DNA from: Mycobacterium sp. E2479
GTDB taxonomy: Bacteria > Actinomycetota > Actinomycetes > Mycobacteriales > Mycobacteriaceae
Reading direction: 5' to 3'
Length of the DNA: 64,000 nt
Assembly: GCF_001667925.1 (NCBI RefSeq)
Contig: NZ_LZJR01000130.1
Span: 1-64,000 of the forward strand
A program made the position numbers and the translations under genes. Shown piece after piece: positions 50,537-58,869 of this stretch. Every line of letters begins with the position of its first letter. Position 1 is the stretch's first letter. Under the pieces are notes generated by a model that ran no database searches, had not been told where the DNA came from, and saw only the letters and a program-made list of their open reading frames with translations.

Positions 50537-51583
50537 TTAGGCGCCCTCTCCACTTTCGCGCGCTGCGACCAGCTCACCGATGTACTTGGCGCTGGCGCCC
50601 GGATCTCCACCGGCCAGCGCCCAACCACGGGCACGCACCAGATACGCCGTGGCGGCGGCCTCCGACGAAACCCCAAGTCCACCTTGAATATGCACCGCCA
50701 TCGTCGCGGCCTTGGCCGCCTCCTCCGCCATGAACACGAACGCCGAGGGCGCCAGCTCCGGTCGCTCGTGCGGCTCGTTGTCCAGGAACCAGGCCGCGCG
50801 CCGCGCCAGGTTGCGGCCGCCCTGCACGGTGATCGCGATGTTGGCCAGCGGATGAGAGATGCCCTGCAGCGTCGAGATCGGAACCCCCAGTGTGTAGCGC
50901 GTTTTGGCGAACTCCGCCGCGATGGTCATGGTCTCCTCCACCAGGCCCACCAACGCGGCCGCACTCAGCACCCGCCATTCATCCAGCGCTCGTTGATATT
51001 CCGCCAACGCATCCGATCCGCTGGCCAGTATGGTGCGGGTGTCAGCGGTCGCCGGATCCACCCAGGCCATCGGCAACCGGCCGATGTTGTCCACCTTGGT
51101 CGGGCGGGTGCCGAACGTCAGCGCCACGACGTCGTCACCATCGCGCACGATGATCTGGTCAGCGATCGATCCGGTGGGCAGCAGCCGAGCGCCGGACGCG
51201 TTGTCCTGCTGCGGCTCGAATGCGGCGAGCCGCTTACCATGCACGACGTCAGGCTCGACGGCACCGAGGCGCGCGAGCAGCCGTGCGGTACAGACCTGGT
51301 CGATCCACGGTACCGGCGCCAGCACCCGGCCGATCTCCTCGGCCACCAAGGTCAGATCGACGATCGTCGCGCCGTCGCCGCCCGCGGATTCCGGGACCGC
51401 CATGGTCGTGGCGCCCATGGCGCACAACCGCTCCCACAGGTTTTTGTCGAAGCCGGTTTCCTCCGCGGCGCGCACGGTTTCGATCGAGCAATGTGTCTTG
51501 AAGAAATCGCGGTAGGCGGCCTGCAACGCCTCGTGGTCCGACGTCAGGCTGTAGTCGAGCCTACGTAGTTCATAGCGGTCCAT
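50537..51583 (-). CDS. Acyl-CoA dehydrogenase, small-subunit type
   Basis: The protein has 348 residues from ATG 51583. It has the N-terminal helical domain (LTSDHEALQAAYRDFFKTHC, LVAEEIGRVLAPVPWID) and C-terminal bundle (AEFAKTRYTLGVPISTLQGI, HIQGGLGVSSEAAATAYLVR), without the G-G-T-x-E-x-x-R-N loop. It ends one base before the large-subunit GTG, indicating a coupled heteromer. The preceding amidohydrolase ends 2 bases upstream of this start. Confidence 0.88.
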   Translation of the reverse strand: MDRYELRRLDYSLTSDHEALQAAYRDFFKTHCSIETVRAAEETGFDKNLWERLCAMGATTMAVPESAGGDGATIVDLTLVAEEIGRVLAPVPWIDQVCTARLLARLGAVEPDVVHGKRLAAFEPQQDNASGARLLPTGSIADQIIVRDGDDVVALTFGTRPTKVDNIGRLPMAWVDPATADTRTILASGSDALAEYQRALDEWRVLSAAALVGLVEETMTIAAEFAKTRYTLGVPISTLQGISHPLANIAITVQGGRNLARRAAWFLDNEPHERPELAPSAFVFMAEEAAKAATMAVHIQGGLGVSSEAAATAYLVRARGWALAGGDPGASAKYIGELVAARESGEGA

Positions 51584-51585
51584 CC

Positions 51586-52416
51586 TCAGCCTTCCTTCTG
51601 GCCACCGAAGAAGAATTCTTGGGCATTGTTGTAGAGATAGTTGTCCAGCACGGCGTCGGGCAGGTCCAGCGCGGCCGCTTCGGGAACGACGCGGTGCATT
51701 TTCAGCACCGGCCAATCCGAAGCGAAGATCACCTTGTTTTGTCCGCGAGTCCGCATGTAGTGCAACAGGCTGTCCGGCAACCGCTTTGGTGACCAGGCCG
51801 ACGTCATCAACCGCAGATTCGAGTATTTGATCAACAACCTGATCGCGATGTCCCACCACGGGTCGGCACCGTGCATCATGCACAACTTCAGTTCGGGGAA
51901 TCGCACGCAGACCCGGTCTAGGTGAATCGGGTTCTGTACCTCCCCGGGAATGGGGGGCCCGGGAATGCCGGTGTTGATACACAGCGGCAGCTCGAGCTCG
52001 GCGCACTTGGTGTACAGCGGGTAGTAGACGGCGTCGCTGGGCGGGTACAGGCCGTCACCCCAAAAGCTCGGGCCGACGGCGGCATAGGCAACGGGCAGAT
52101 CGTTGACGATGGACGAAAGTTCCCGCAGGGACGGCATCGGCCGCAACAGGCTGACCCCGCCCATCGCCAGCGCAAAGCGGTCGGGCTTCTCCTCGACGAA
52201 CTTGCGCGCGGTCACTGACGGCTTGGCCAGGTTGTCCATCAGGATCGCCTTGCGCACGCCCTGGGCGTCCATCTCCTCGAGCAGCTTTGACAACCCGACC
52301 GGTGAGAACATCGACTCCGGCCCCTTGAAGTAGTCGTCACGCACCTTGAGCATCCAGGCGGGCTGCTGCTCCGTCTCGCCGAAGTGCACGTTGATCAGGC
52401 AATCGATAACTTTCAT
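51586..52416 (-). CDS. Amidohydrolase-2 family protein (ACMSD-like)
   Basis: The protein has 276 residues from ATG 52416 (MKVIDCLINVHFGE), ATGA-coupled to the FadD gene. The N-terminal VIDCLINVHF keeps only part of the D-x-H motif, but MMHGADPWWDIAIRL and VIFASDWPVLKMHRV give the central His and the C-terminal Asp. It is shorter than its operon-mate at 54070 (400 residues) and divergent from it. A decarboxylase or C-C hydrolase acting after ring oxidation is typical for the family; the metal content here is uncertain. Confidence 0.85.
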   Translation of the reverse strand: MKVIDCLINVHFGETEQQPAWMLKVRDDYFKGPESMFSPVGLSKLLEEMDAQGVRKAILMDNLAKPSVTARKFVEEKPDRFALAMGGVSLLRPMPSLRELSSIVNDLPVAYAAVGPSFWGDGLYPPSDAVYYPLYTKCAELELPLCINTGIPGPPIPGEVQNPIHLDRVCVRFPELKLCMMHGADPWWDIAIRLLIKYSNLRLMTSAWSPKRLPDSLLHYMRTRGQNKVIFASDWPVLKMHRVVPEAAALDLPDAVLDNYLYNNAQEFFFGGQKEG

Positions 52417-54095
52417 GTCGGCATCGGTGCTTTCGCTGTCGCGTGACGTTTCGCCCAACGGTAATCGGCCTTACCATTGCCCAAGCGCCGAACCTGCTCG
52501 ACGACGAGGAACTCCTTGGGCGCCTTGAACCGTGCCAGTCGCGACGTGCAGAGCGTGAGCAGCTCCGCGGCGGCCGCGTCGGCTCCATCGCGGAGCTCGA
52601 CGAGGGCGACGAGCTCTTCGCCCCAGCGCTCGCTGGGGCGACCGACCACCAGGGCGTCGGCGATCGCCGGGTGGCCGCGCAGCACCTCTTCGACTTCCTC
52701 GACGAAAACCTTTTCGCCGCCGGTATTTACCACCAGCGAGTCACGGCCGAGAAGCCGCAAGGATCCGTCGGGTTCCAAGCCGGCACGGTCACCGGATATC
52801 ACCACCCGCTTGCCGTCGATGACGGGAAACGTTTGACAGGTGGCATCGGGATCGTTGAAGTACCCCAACGGTATTCGCCCTTGCCTGGCGGCCCAGCCCA
52901 CCTCCGATTCACCGGGGGAAAGGAAGTGACTGTAGTCCTCGGAAAGAACCAGTCCACCCTCGCGCAGCGTGAAGGTGTCGGCTTGCGTGCCGATCCTGCT
53001 GTGGCCGAAGCCCATGTTTCCCGTCTCCGACGAGCCATAACCGTTGATGAGCGTGATATGGGGTAGCAGTTCCAACAGGGCTTGCTGATACTTCGGATTC
53101 GTCGCGGCACCGCCGGTGCCGATCGCATACAGCGCCGACAAGTCGTAGGAACCACCCTGCAACTGCGCCACCAGCGGCGCGGCGTAGGCATCCCCGACCA
53201 TGGTCATCATCCCGACCTTCTCGCGCTCGGCCGTCTCCCAGACTACGTGCGGATCAAGTTTTTTGGAGGTGTCATAAAGCACCACGGGGGTACCCGCCAT
53301 GATCGCCGCGAATGCTGTCCACATGCCGGCCGCGTGCATCAGAGGCGAGACGGCGAACCATGGGGCACCGGCGTCACCACGCACCTTGTCGTGGATCTCC
53401 TGGGCACAGGCATGGTCGGCCCCCACCATCGACGACACGTAGATGTCGGACTGTCGCCACAGCACACCCTTGGGCCGGCCGGTCGTGCCGCCGGTGCAGA
53501 TCATCAGCAGATCGTCCGGGGACGCCGTCACGGTATGGTCGGTATTCCCCTGCGCCAGTGCGTCGTCCAGCGAAATCGCACCGGCCGGTTCCCGGTCGTT
53601 GCTCGCGTCGTCCACCGACAGCAACAGGTCAACGCCGGCATCGGTGAGCACGTCGGCGAATTTTGCGCCCAGCCCGCGGTGATAGATGACCGCTCGGGGT
53701 TTCACGTAGTCGAGCAGCTCGCCGACCTCGCGTGGCGTGTAGTAATAGTTGATGTTCACCGGGACGGTCCGGGCTTTGAGGCAGCCGACGACCATGTCTG
53801 GGTACAGATCGTTGTGCATGACCAGCGCCACCCGGTCCTGTCCGCATTCCCAGTTCTGCAGGTTGGCGCGTTCCCGATACGCTCCTAATCCGTTGCCCGC
53901 CAGAAAGTTCGCCAGTCGGCGCGTGCGCTCCGCCGATTCGCGAAAGGTGCTGCGGCGGCTGCCGCAGACCGTCATCGTCCGGTCGGGGATAACGGCGGCG
54001 ATTTCGTCAAGAACCGCCCCTATGGTCCATTCGCTCACGGATGTAGCCGGCCTTGGGTAGTCATCTCGATCAGGCAGCCGAGCCGACTTGGACAC
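52413..54095 (-). CDS. AMP-forming acyl-CoA synthetase (FadD-like)
   Basis: The protein has 560 residues from ATG 54095, which overlaps the amidohydrolase end by 26 bases; GTG 54038 is an attractive shorter start. Motifs are LLMICTGGTTGRPKGVLWR, NGYGSSETGNMGFGHS, GKRVVISGDRAGLEPDG, LLGRDSLVVNTGGEKVFVEE, and catalytic Lys in RLGNGKADYRWAK. It is a close paralog of the ligase at 44111. It sits in the middle of the Ech-amidohydrolase-FadD-amidohydrolase-FadE-FadE operon. Confidence 0.93.
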   Translation of the reverse strand: MSKSARLPDRDDYPRPATSVSEWTIGAVLDEIAAVIPDRTMTVCGSRRSTFRESAERTRRLANFLAGNGLGAYRERANLQNWECGQDRVALVMHNDLYPDMVVGCLKARTVPVNINYYYTPREVGELLDYVKPRAVIYHRGLGAKFADVLTDAGVDLLLSVDDASNDREPAGAISLDDALAQGNTDHTVTASPDDLLMICTGGTTGRPKGVLWRQSDIYVSSMVGADHACAQEIHDKVRGDAGAPWFAVSPLMHAAGMWTAFAAIMAGTPVVLYDTSKKLDPHVVWETAEREKVGMMTMVGDAYAAPLVAQLQGGSYDLSALYAIGTGGAATNPKYQQALLELLPHITLINGYGSSETGNMGFGHSRIGTQADTFTLREGGLVLSEDYSHFLSPGESEVGWAARQGRIPLGYFNDPDATCQTFPVIDGKRVVISGDRAGLEPDGSLRLLGRDSLVVNTGGEKVFVEEVEEVLRGHPAIADALVVGRPSERWGEELVALVELRDGADAAAAELLTLCTSRLARFKAPKEFLVVEQVRRLGNGKADYRWAKRHATAKAPMPT

Positions 54096-55272
54096 CGAGA
54101 AGGTCTAGCGCGTTGTCCCGCATGATCTTTCGAATATCGGAGTCGCTGAAGCCTTTCAGCTCGTCGGCAAACGACACCGGCGTCTCGAGGCCTTCGCCGT
54201 GCGGCCAGTCGGAACCGAACAGAATCTTGTCGACGCCGATGGCCTCGGCGAGCTCCGGAAGGTCGTCCTCGTAGTAGGGGGCGATCCACACGTTGTTGCG
54301 CAGCTGTTGCACCGGGTCTTCGGGGAAATATTGGGGCTGGGTGTTCGCCGCCTTCTTCAGGCGCTTGATCAGCCGGTGCACAAAGTACGAGCCGTTCTCA
54401 ATGCTGACGGCCTTGAGTTTCGGATGACGGGTGAACACCCCGTGCACGATCATCGAGGCCATCGTGTCGTGGATGGCCCGGTCGTCGAGGAGCACCTGAT
54501 CCAGCGGATCCTTGGCCCCGAAGCCCTCGAACGTCGCCTTGCCGCCCCAGGCCGCCGCGATGTGCAAATAACCGCTGTCGGAGAGGTGGAACCCCACCGG
54601 CACCCCCGCCTCGGCCAGCCGGGCCCACACCGGGTCGTGGCTGCGATCGCCCAGCGACCGCGGCTTGACCAGGCCCGGCACCGGCGCCGGGCGCACCAGC
54701 ACCAGCTTGGCGCCGCGCGCCAACACGAACTCGACCTCCTCGACGGCCTTGGCCGGGTCGGCCAGCGAAATGATCGGCGCGGCAATGATTCGGTGATCGG
54801 GCCGGTCGAAGCCCCAGTCCTCGTCGAGCCACAGATTGAACGCGTGCACCGACGCGATGGTCGCCTCGATGTCGTGTTTGAGCGCCTCCTCGACCCCGCA
54901 TCCGAAGGTCGGCAGCATGAACACCGTCTCGATGTCCTGGGTATCCATCACCGTGATCCGGGCATCGCGGTTCTGGTACTCGGGATGGTCCGCCAACCGT
55001 TCGACCTTCATCAGCGATGCCGGGTCTACGCCGTCTGGAATCTCACCGCGGAACAACAGGTCGAGACAACCCGGGACGATGATCGGGTCGAAGGTGGGAT
55101 TGGGGATGAAGTGGTTGACGCGGTCCCCGATGACGGCCCACGTCCGCTTGCCATCGTTGAGCATCTGGACGCCGCGCCGTTTGAACCTCTTGTCCAGGTG
55201 GCGGGTAAACGAGTCCAGCGGTTCGTAGTAGTGGTTGTCAACGTCGATCGCCCGGTAACCCAAGCCAGCCAT
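54070..55272 (-). CDS. Amidohydrolase-2 family protein (ACMSD-like)
   Basis: The protein has 400 residues from ATG 55272. The metal-site regions are AIDVDNHYYEP, VGFHLSDSGYLHIA and FGSDWPHGEGLETP; the whole layout matches the 22680 product, so both belong to one subfamily found in mycobacterial lipid/aromatic clusters. An unusual extended middle (CLDLLFRGEIPDGVDPASLM) replaces a shorter loop of the paralog. The preceding Ech gene ends 33 bases upstream. Confidence 0.88.
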   Translation of the reverse strand: MAGLGYRAIDVDNHYYEPLDSFTRHLDKRFKRRGVQMLNDGKRTWAVIGDRVNHFIPNPTFDPIIVPGCLDLLFRGEIPDGVDPASLMKVERLADHPEYQNRDARITVMDTQDIETVFMLPTFGCGVEEALKHDIEATIASVHAFNLWLDEDWGFDRPDHRIIAAPIISLADPAKAVEEVEFVLARGAKLVLVRPAPVPGLVKPRSLGDRSHDPVWARLAEAGVPVGFHLSDSGYLHIAAAWGGKATFEGFGAKDPLDQVLLDDRAIHDTMASMIVHGVFTRHPKLKAVSIENGSYFVHRLIKRLKKAANTQPQYFPEDPVQQLRNNVWIAPYYEDDLPELAEAIGVDKILFGSDWPHGEGLETPVSFADELKGFSDSDIRKIMRDNALDLLGVQVGSAA

Positions 55273-55305
55273 GATCGTCCTTTCCGCCAGTTACCGACAC
55301 GAACA

Positions 55306-56151
55306 CTAAGCGTCGGTCGAGTCGAGCGATGGGAATTGCGGGGGCCGCTTCTCGAGAAAACTTGTGATGCCCTCGATGACGTCGGGGCGCGGCATGGCCT
55401 CATGCAGCAAAATCTCCGCGAGCGCATTGGCCTCTGCGACGTCGCGAGTCGCGTCACCATATACCTGCCTCTTGATCACCGCCATCGACGCCGGAGAGCA
55501 ATGCGCGGCGATGTCCTCGGCGTAGTCCAGGGCGCGCTTCATCAGACTTTCCGGAGCGACAACCTCTTTCACCAGGCCCATCTCGGCCGCCTCCTCGGCG
55601 AGGAACGTCCGCCCGCTGAGCAACAGATCCAGAGCGACGCCCCAACTGGTCAGCCGCGGAAGTATCCACGAAATTCCGAACTCCGCGATCAGGCCGCGGC
55701 GGGCGAACACGGCGGCGAACTTCGCTCCGGCGGCCGCGAACCGGACGTCGCACATCAACGCCTGGGTCAACCCGATGCCGACACAAGCACCGTTGACGGC
55801 CGCGATGACGGGCTTGCGCAGTGTCGTCAGAAAATGAGGCGGGCGCTCCCCGACCAGGTCCGCCAGGTTCGACCGGCCTGCCTCTTCGAGCTTCTCGCCG
55901 TAGGTGGGCGCCCAACTCGGTGCGCCCAAATATGCGCCCGCACAAAACCCCCGGCCCCGCCCGGTCAACACGACGGCCCGGATAAAGGGGTCCCGCTCGG
56001 CGCGATCAATCGCGGTATAGAACCCCGCGGCCATGTCGGGGCCCCAGGCGTTGAGGCGATCCGGACGATTGAACGTCAGAATCGCAACACCGGTTTCAGT
56101 GGTCTCATACAGCACCGCCTCGTCGGTGAGCACAGGGTCGGCGGCGCTCAT
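55306..56151 (-). CDS. Enoyl-CoA hydratase/isomerase (crotonase fold)
   Basis: The protein has 281 residues from ATG 56151, with GAGGGG 9 bases upstream; a longer frame to 56196 runs into the operator. Crotonase motifs are LTFNRPDRLNAWGPDM, LTGRGRGFCAGAYLGAP (oxyanion residues), NGACVGIGLTQALMCDVRF and RGLIAEFGISWILPRL. It heads the six-gene minus operon, 45 bases from the proposed operator at 56196. The catalytic Glu residues of true hydratases are not firmly placed, so isomerase or C-C hydrolase activity remains possible. Confidence 0.9.
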   Translation of the reverse strand: MSAADPVLTDEAVLYETTETGVAILTFNRPDRLNAWGPDMAAGFYTAIDRAERDPFIRAVVLTGRGRGFCAGAYLGAPSWAPTYGEKLEEAGRSNLADLVGERPPHFLTTLRKPVIAAVNGACVGIGLTQALMCDVRFAAAGAKFAAVFARRGLIAEFGISWILPRLTSWGVALDLLLSGRTFLAEEAAEMGLVKEVVAPESLMKRALDYAEDIAAHCSPASMAVIKRQVYGDATRDVAEANALAEILLHEAMPRPDVIEGITSFLEKRPPQFPSLDSTDA

Positions 56152-56195
56152 CGGACATCCCCTCATAGCCGAACCAACAGGTGAGTTTGTACCCA

Positions 56196-56214
56196 TACTG
56201 TATATCTATCGGTA
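56196..56214. promoter_or_regulatory. Proposed 19-bp TetR-regulon operator, copy 5
   Basis: TACTGTATATCTATCGGTA has half sites TACTGTATA and TACCGATAG around a central T. On the minus strand it includes TATACA, a possible -10 box. It should control the operon 56151-49343. Confidence 0.65.
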
Positions 56215-56504
56215 CTGCATTCCACAACCGCCGCCATTTGGGTGTGAAACCCCAACTCAACTGCGATTTCGTGCGGGGGAAGCCGGTGCAACGGCGCACA
56301 GATCTACATCGCGGCGGACCACGATTTTGACGCGGTGGTAACCCGGCGAAACACCGAACGTCGGCACGGATTTTCGCCGCACAAACGGTCGACGACATGG
56401 CAAGACTTAAATTCTGTGGTGTGTGACACGGTCGCGCCACGTTTGCAACGGACCCGCGATCGGGAAACCCCCAAAGAGCCAGCCAACAATGGGAGGTAGT
56501 CGTA
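56215..56504. promoter_or_regulatory. Upstream region of CsbD gene with possible sigma-F-like promoter
   Basis: In this 290-base gap there is no other gene. GTTT at 56441-56444 and GGGAAA at 56462-56467 are 17 bases apart, close to the GTTT-N15-17-GGGTA pattern of mycobacterial sigma F. GGGAGG lies about 10 bases before the CsbD start at 56505. Confidence 0.35.
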
Positions 56505-56744
56505 ATGGTTGACGTCAAGAGTGGCCCGATCGAACTGGTTCGCGGCATCGTCGATGATGCCCTGGGTAAGACCAAGCAGGTCATCGGGATCATCATCGGC
56601 AACGACAGCCTGGTGGACGAGGGCAAGGCTCAGCAGGACAAGGCGGAAGCCCAGCGCAATGCCGGGAAGAAAGAAGCCGCCGCTGAGAAAGCCCGCGGTA
56701 AGGCCAAGGCCTACGAGCAGCGCGAGCGGGCCGAGCAGAACTAA
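56505..56744 (+). CDS. CsbD-like general stress protein
   Basis: This 79-residue, highly charged protein begins MVDVKSGPIELVRGIVDDAL and continues with KTKQVIGIIIGNDSLVDEGK, then a long Ala/Lys/Glu helix (QRNAGKKEAAAEKARGKAKA). This is the CsbD/microaggregate-binding small-protein pattern, in which the G-N-D-x-L-x-x-E-G motif is conserved. These proteins are often under stress sigma factors. It is a single gene closed by a strong hairpin. Role in catabolism is not implied. Confidence 0.85.
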   Translation: MVDVKSGPIELVRGIVDDALGKTKQVIGIIIGNDSLVDEGKAQQDKAEAQRNAGKKEAAAEKARGKAKAYEQRERAEQN

Positions 56745-56763
56745 AGGTCCCGGCTAGGCGAGC

Positions 56764-56786
56764 GGGCCCGGTCACTGACCGGGCCC
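56764..56786. terminator. Perfect 11-bp stem, bidirectional terminator candidate
   Basis: GGGCCCGGTCA, C, TGACCGGGCCC form an exact palindrome between the CsbD stop (56744) and the convergent aldolase stop (56806). It is followed by CTTCG rather than a T-run. The very short loop means a cruciform or long stem with a few unpaired bases. Confidence 0.75.
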
Positions 56787-56805
56787 CTTCGCTGCCTAAT
56801 CCCTG

Positions 56806-57822
56806 TTACGGCAACACGGTTTCGAGTAGGCCCAGGCGCTGATAAGCGGTTTCGATCTGGGTCTTTGCCTCGGCGGGAAGTTCGGCCTGCGGGGGACGGG
56901 AATGCGGGTACCCGCCGATTGGCAGGCCCAGCAGCGACGCGGCGTATTTGAATGCGCCGCCCCAGTGGGTGAAGTAATCAGCTCGCCCCGGGTAGCACGT
57001 CCACCATGATCCGACGTCCAAGTCGAACTGGTCCATGCCGGACTCGCGGCCGTAGTCCATGGCCTCGATGAGTCTGCCGCTCTGAACCAGATCCCAGTAT
57101 TCGGAAAACAATCGCCGGGTGGGTGTTTCGAAAAGATAACCGGCGGTGCCCAATTGCGCCGCACAGACTATCCCGTCGCGCAGCCAGCCGGCCCGGTAAA
57201 CCGTCTTGTCGCATTCCCACACCACAAGACCGGGCGCCAGTTCATGCAGCATCCGGCTGCTCGCAGGCCGGAAGGCGCCCTCCTTGGTGGCACAAACCGC
57301 CGGAACCTCGTTGTAAATCCGGGCACTTTCGGCCGGCGTCAGCACGTAACCCGACGACGGCGAATTGAACATGCCCAAGGCGATGTTCGTACGCCTCGCC
57401 ACGTATTTGAAGAAGCGCAGTACGCCGTCGCCGCCGTGCGTCTCCATCATCGGCGTTTGAATGTAGACGATGTCAGCGCCAACCTCCTGGGCATGCAACG
57501 TCAAATCCACGCAGTCCTTCGCCGAAGTGGCCACCGTGCACGCCTGCACAACCACATCGGGATTGATGCCGCGCGCTTCCTCGACGGCCACCTCCAACAG
57601 ACGTTTGCGCTCGTCGAGTGTTAGAGACCAGAATTCGGCGATCCCGCTGGTGCACCACAACATCGGATGGGCGAGATCACCGACGCAGTAGCGCACCAGC
57701 ATCCGATAGGCGTCCCAGTCGATATCATCGCCGTCGGTGCCGCAGAACGGGGTGTAGAGGGAGTCACCTATCCCCCGCAATGCTCCGGGCGCCCACGCGC
57801 GCGCCTCCGCTGCCGTAGCCAC
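56806..57822 (-). CDS. DapA/NAL-superfamily aldolase (hydratase-aldolase-like)
   Basis: The protein has 338 residues from GTG 57822, with AAAGGAG 7 bases upstream. TIM-barrel lyase signs are GDSLYTPFCGTDGDDIDWDA, MLWCTSGIAEFWSLTLDER, and the Schiff-base lysine in VCATKEGAF near residue 190. The helper tyrosine of DapA (Y-N-x-P) is Phe in GMFNSPSSGY. The chain is longer than DapA (about 290) and like the hydratase-aldolases of polycyclic aromatic degradation (NahE/PhdJ, about 330), so retro-aldol release of pyruvate or a similar acid is a fair guess. It follows an SDR by 43 bases. Confidence 0.82.
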   Translation of the reverse strand: MATAAEARAWAPGALRGIGDSLYTPFCGTDGDDIDWDAYRMLVRYCVGDLAHPMLWCTSGIAEFWSLTLDERKRLLEVAVEEARGINPDVVVQACTVATSAKDCVDLTLHAQEVGADIVYIQTPMMETHGGDGVLRFFKYVARRTNIALGMFNSPSSGYVLTPAESARIYNEVPAVCATKEGAFRPASSRMLHELAPGLVVWECDKTVYRAGWLRDGIVCAAQLGTAGYLFETPTRRLFSEYWDLVQSGRLIEAMDYGRESGMDQFDLDVGSWWTCYPGRADYFTHWGGAFKYAASLLGLPIGGYPHSRPPQAELPAEAKTQIETAYQRLGLLETVLP

Positions 57823-57865
57823 AGTCGACTCCTTTTGTCTGCCAGTCGATTTCTTCGATCCGTCG

Positions 57866-58663
57866 TCAGGTGAAGTCTGAACCACCATCGACGTTGATGT
57901 TGGCCCCGGTCATGTAGGAGTTGCGCCGAGAGGCCAGGAACGCTGCGACCGGGCCGATTTCGTCCGGCAGGCCCGCACGCGGCATGTGTGCGGGATGACC
58001 GAAATGCTTGGCGATGGCCTCCATCAGGGCGTAGGGGTCGTCGCCGTCGACCCCCACCGACTTCGCCCAGCCGACCAGCGATTCGGACGCAATGCTGCCC
58101 GGTGACACCACGTTGACCAGGATCTCGTCTTTGGCCAGCAGCAGTGACAGGTTCTTCGAAACGCTGGCCAGCATCGATTTTGCGGCTGTGTAGGCGGGCA
58201 GCATGATGCTTTGCCGCTGAGTCGAGTGCGCCGAAAAGTTGACGATCCGGGCCCAGTGTGCCTTGCGCCGCAGCGGGAGCGCGGCACGCACGCACCGCAC
58301 CATTCGCAGTACGCCGTCTTCGACGGACTGGCGCCACTGGTCATCGGTCAGATCTTCGAACGTGCCCGCCGCGCCCGGCCCCACCGTGATGACCAGAGGG
58401 TTGAGTTCGCCGTCCCAACGCTCGGCGAGTTCGTTGAAAGCACTGTTGACCGCTCCGTCGTCCCCGATGTCGGCCGTCAATCCGATCGCGTCGGGGCTAC
58501 CACGTCGCGTGAGATCGGTCACCGCGGCATCGAGTGCCTCGCGGCTGCGGCCGATAACCGCCACCCGGGCGCCCTCCTCGGCCAAGCAGCGTGCCGTCGC
58601 CAAACTCATACCTCGACTACCACCGACTACCACGGCGGTGGCATTCGCCGGTCCTCGATCCAT
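57866..58663 (-). CDS. Short-chain dehydrogenase/reductase
   Basis: The protein has 265 residues from ATG 58663. VVVGGSRGMSLATARCLAEE is an SDR cofactor loop with G-x-x-x-G-x-x variation (GGSRGMS), NFSAHSTQRQ holds the catalytic Ser, and AYTAAKSMLA the Tyr-x-x-x-Lys. The N-terminal glycine motif ends in Met-Ser rather than I/L-G, a mild deviation. It is upstream of the aldolase in one operon. The palindrome at 58724-58742 lies 61 bases before the start, shared with the divergent TetR gene. Confidence 0.87.
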   Translation of the reverse strand: MDRGPANATAVVVGGSRGMSLATARCLAEEGARVAVIGRSREALDAAVTDLTRRGSPDAIGLTADIGDDGAVNSAFNELAERWDGELNPLVITVGPGAAGTFEDLTDDQWRQSVEDGVLRMVRCVRAALPLRRKAHWARIVNFSAHSTQRQSIMLPAYTAAKSMLASVSKNLSLLLAKDEILVNVVSPGSIASESLVGWAKSVGVDGDDPYALMEAIAKHFGHPAHMPRAGLPDEIGPVAAFLASRRNSYMTGANINVDGGSDFT

Positions 58664-58723
58664 TGCTTAGTCCGTAGCTCTAGTCTGGTCATTTCGCCCG
58701 TCCAGCCGATTTACCAAAAAGCC

Positions 58724-58742
58724 TACGATAGGTATTACAGTA
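58724..58742. promoter_or_regulatory. Proposed 19-bp TetR-regulon operator, copy 6, beside the TetR gene
   Basis: TACGATAGGTATTACAGTA has a perfect right half ATTACAGTA and left half TACGATAGG. It lies in the 206-base gap between the SDR/aldolase operon (minus) and the TetR gene (plus), an arrangement typical of autoregulated TetR repressors. Confidence 0.7.
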
Positions 58743-58869
58743 GCAGAGGAAGAATGCGACACGAAGGCGTATACGCAGGTCAGAAGAGAAGTGCCGGTAA
58801 ATTCAACTGTACCGGCAGCACGGCTGCCAGACCGCATGCACGGATCAGAATTTGATGGAGGTGCCCGTA

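Noticed and set aside
54199..56184. Plus-strand open frame of 661 codons
   Set aside because: It is antisense to the amidohydrolase and Ech genes, with composition typical of the complementary frame of high-GC genes.
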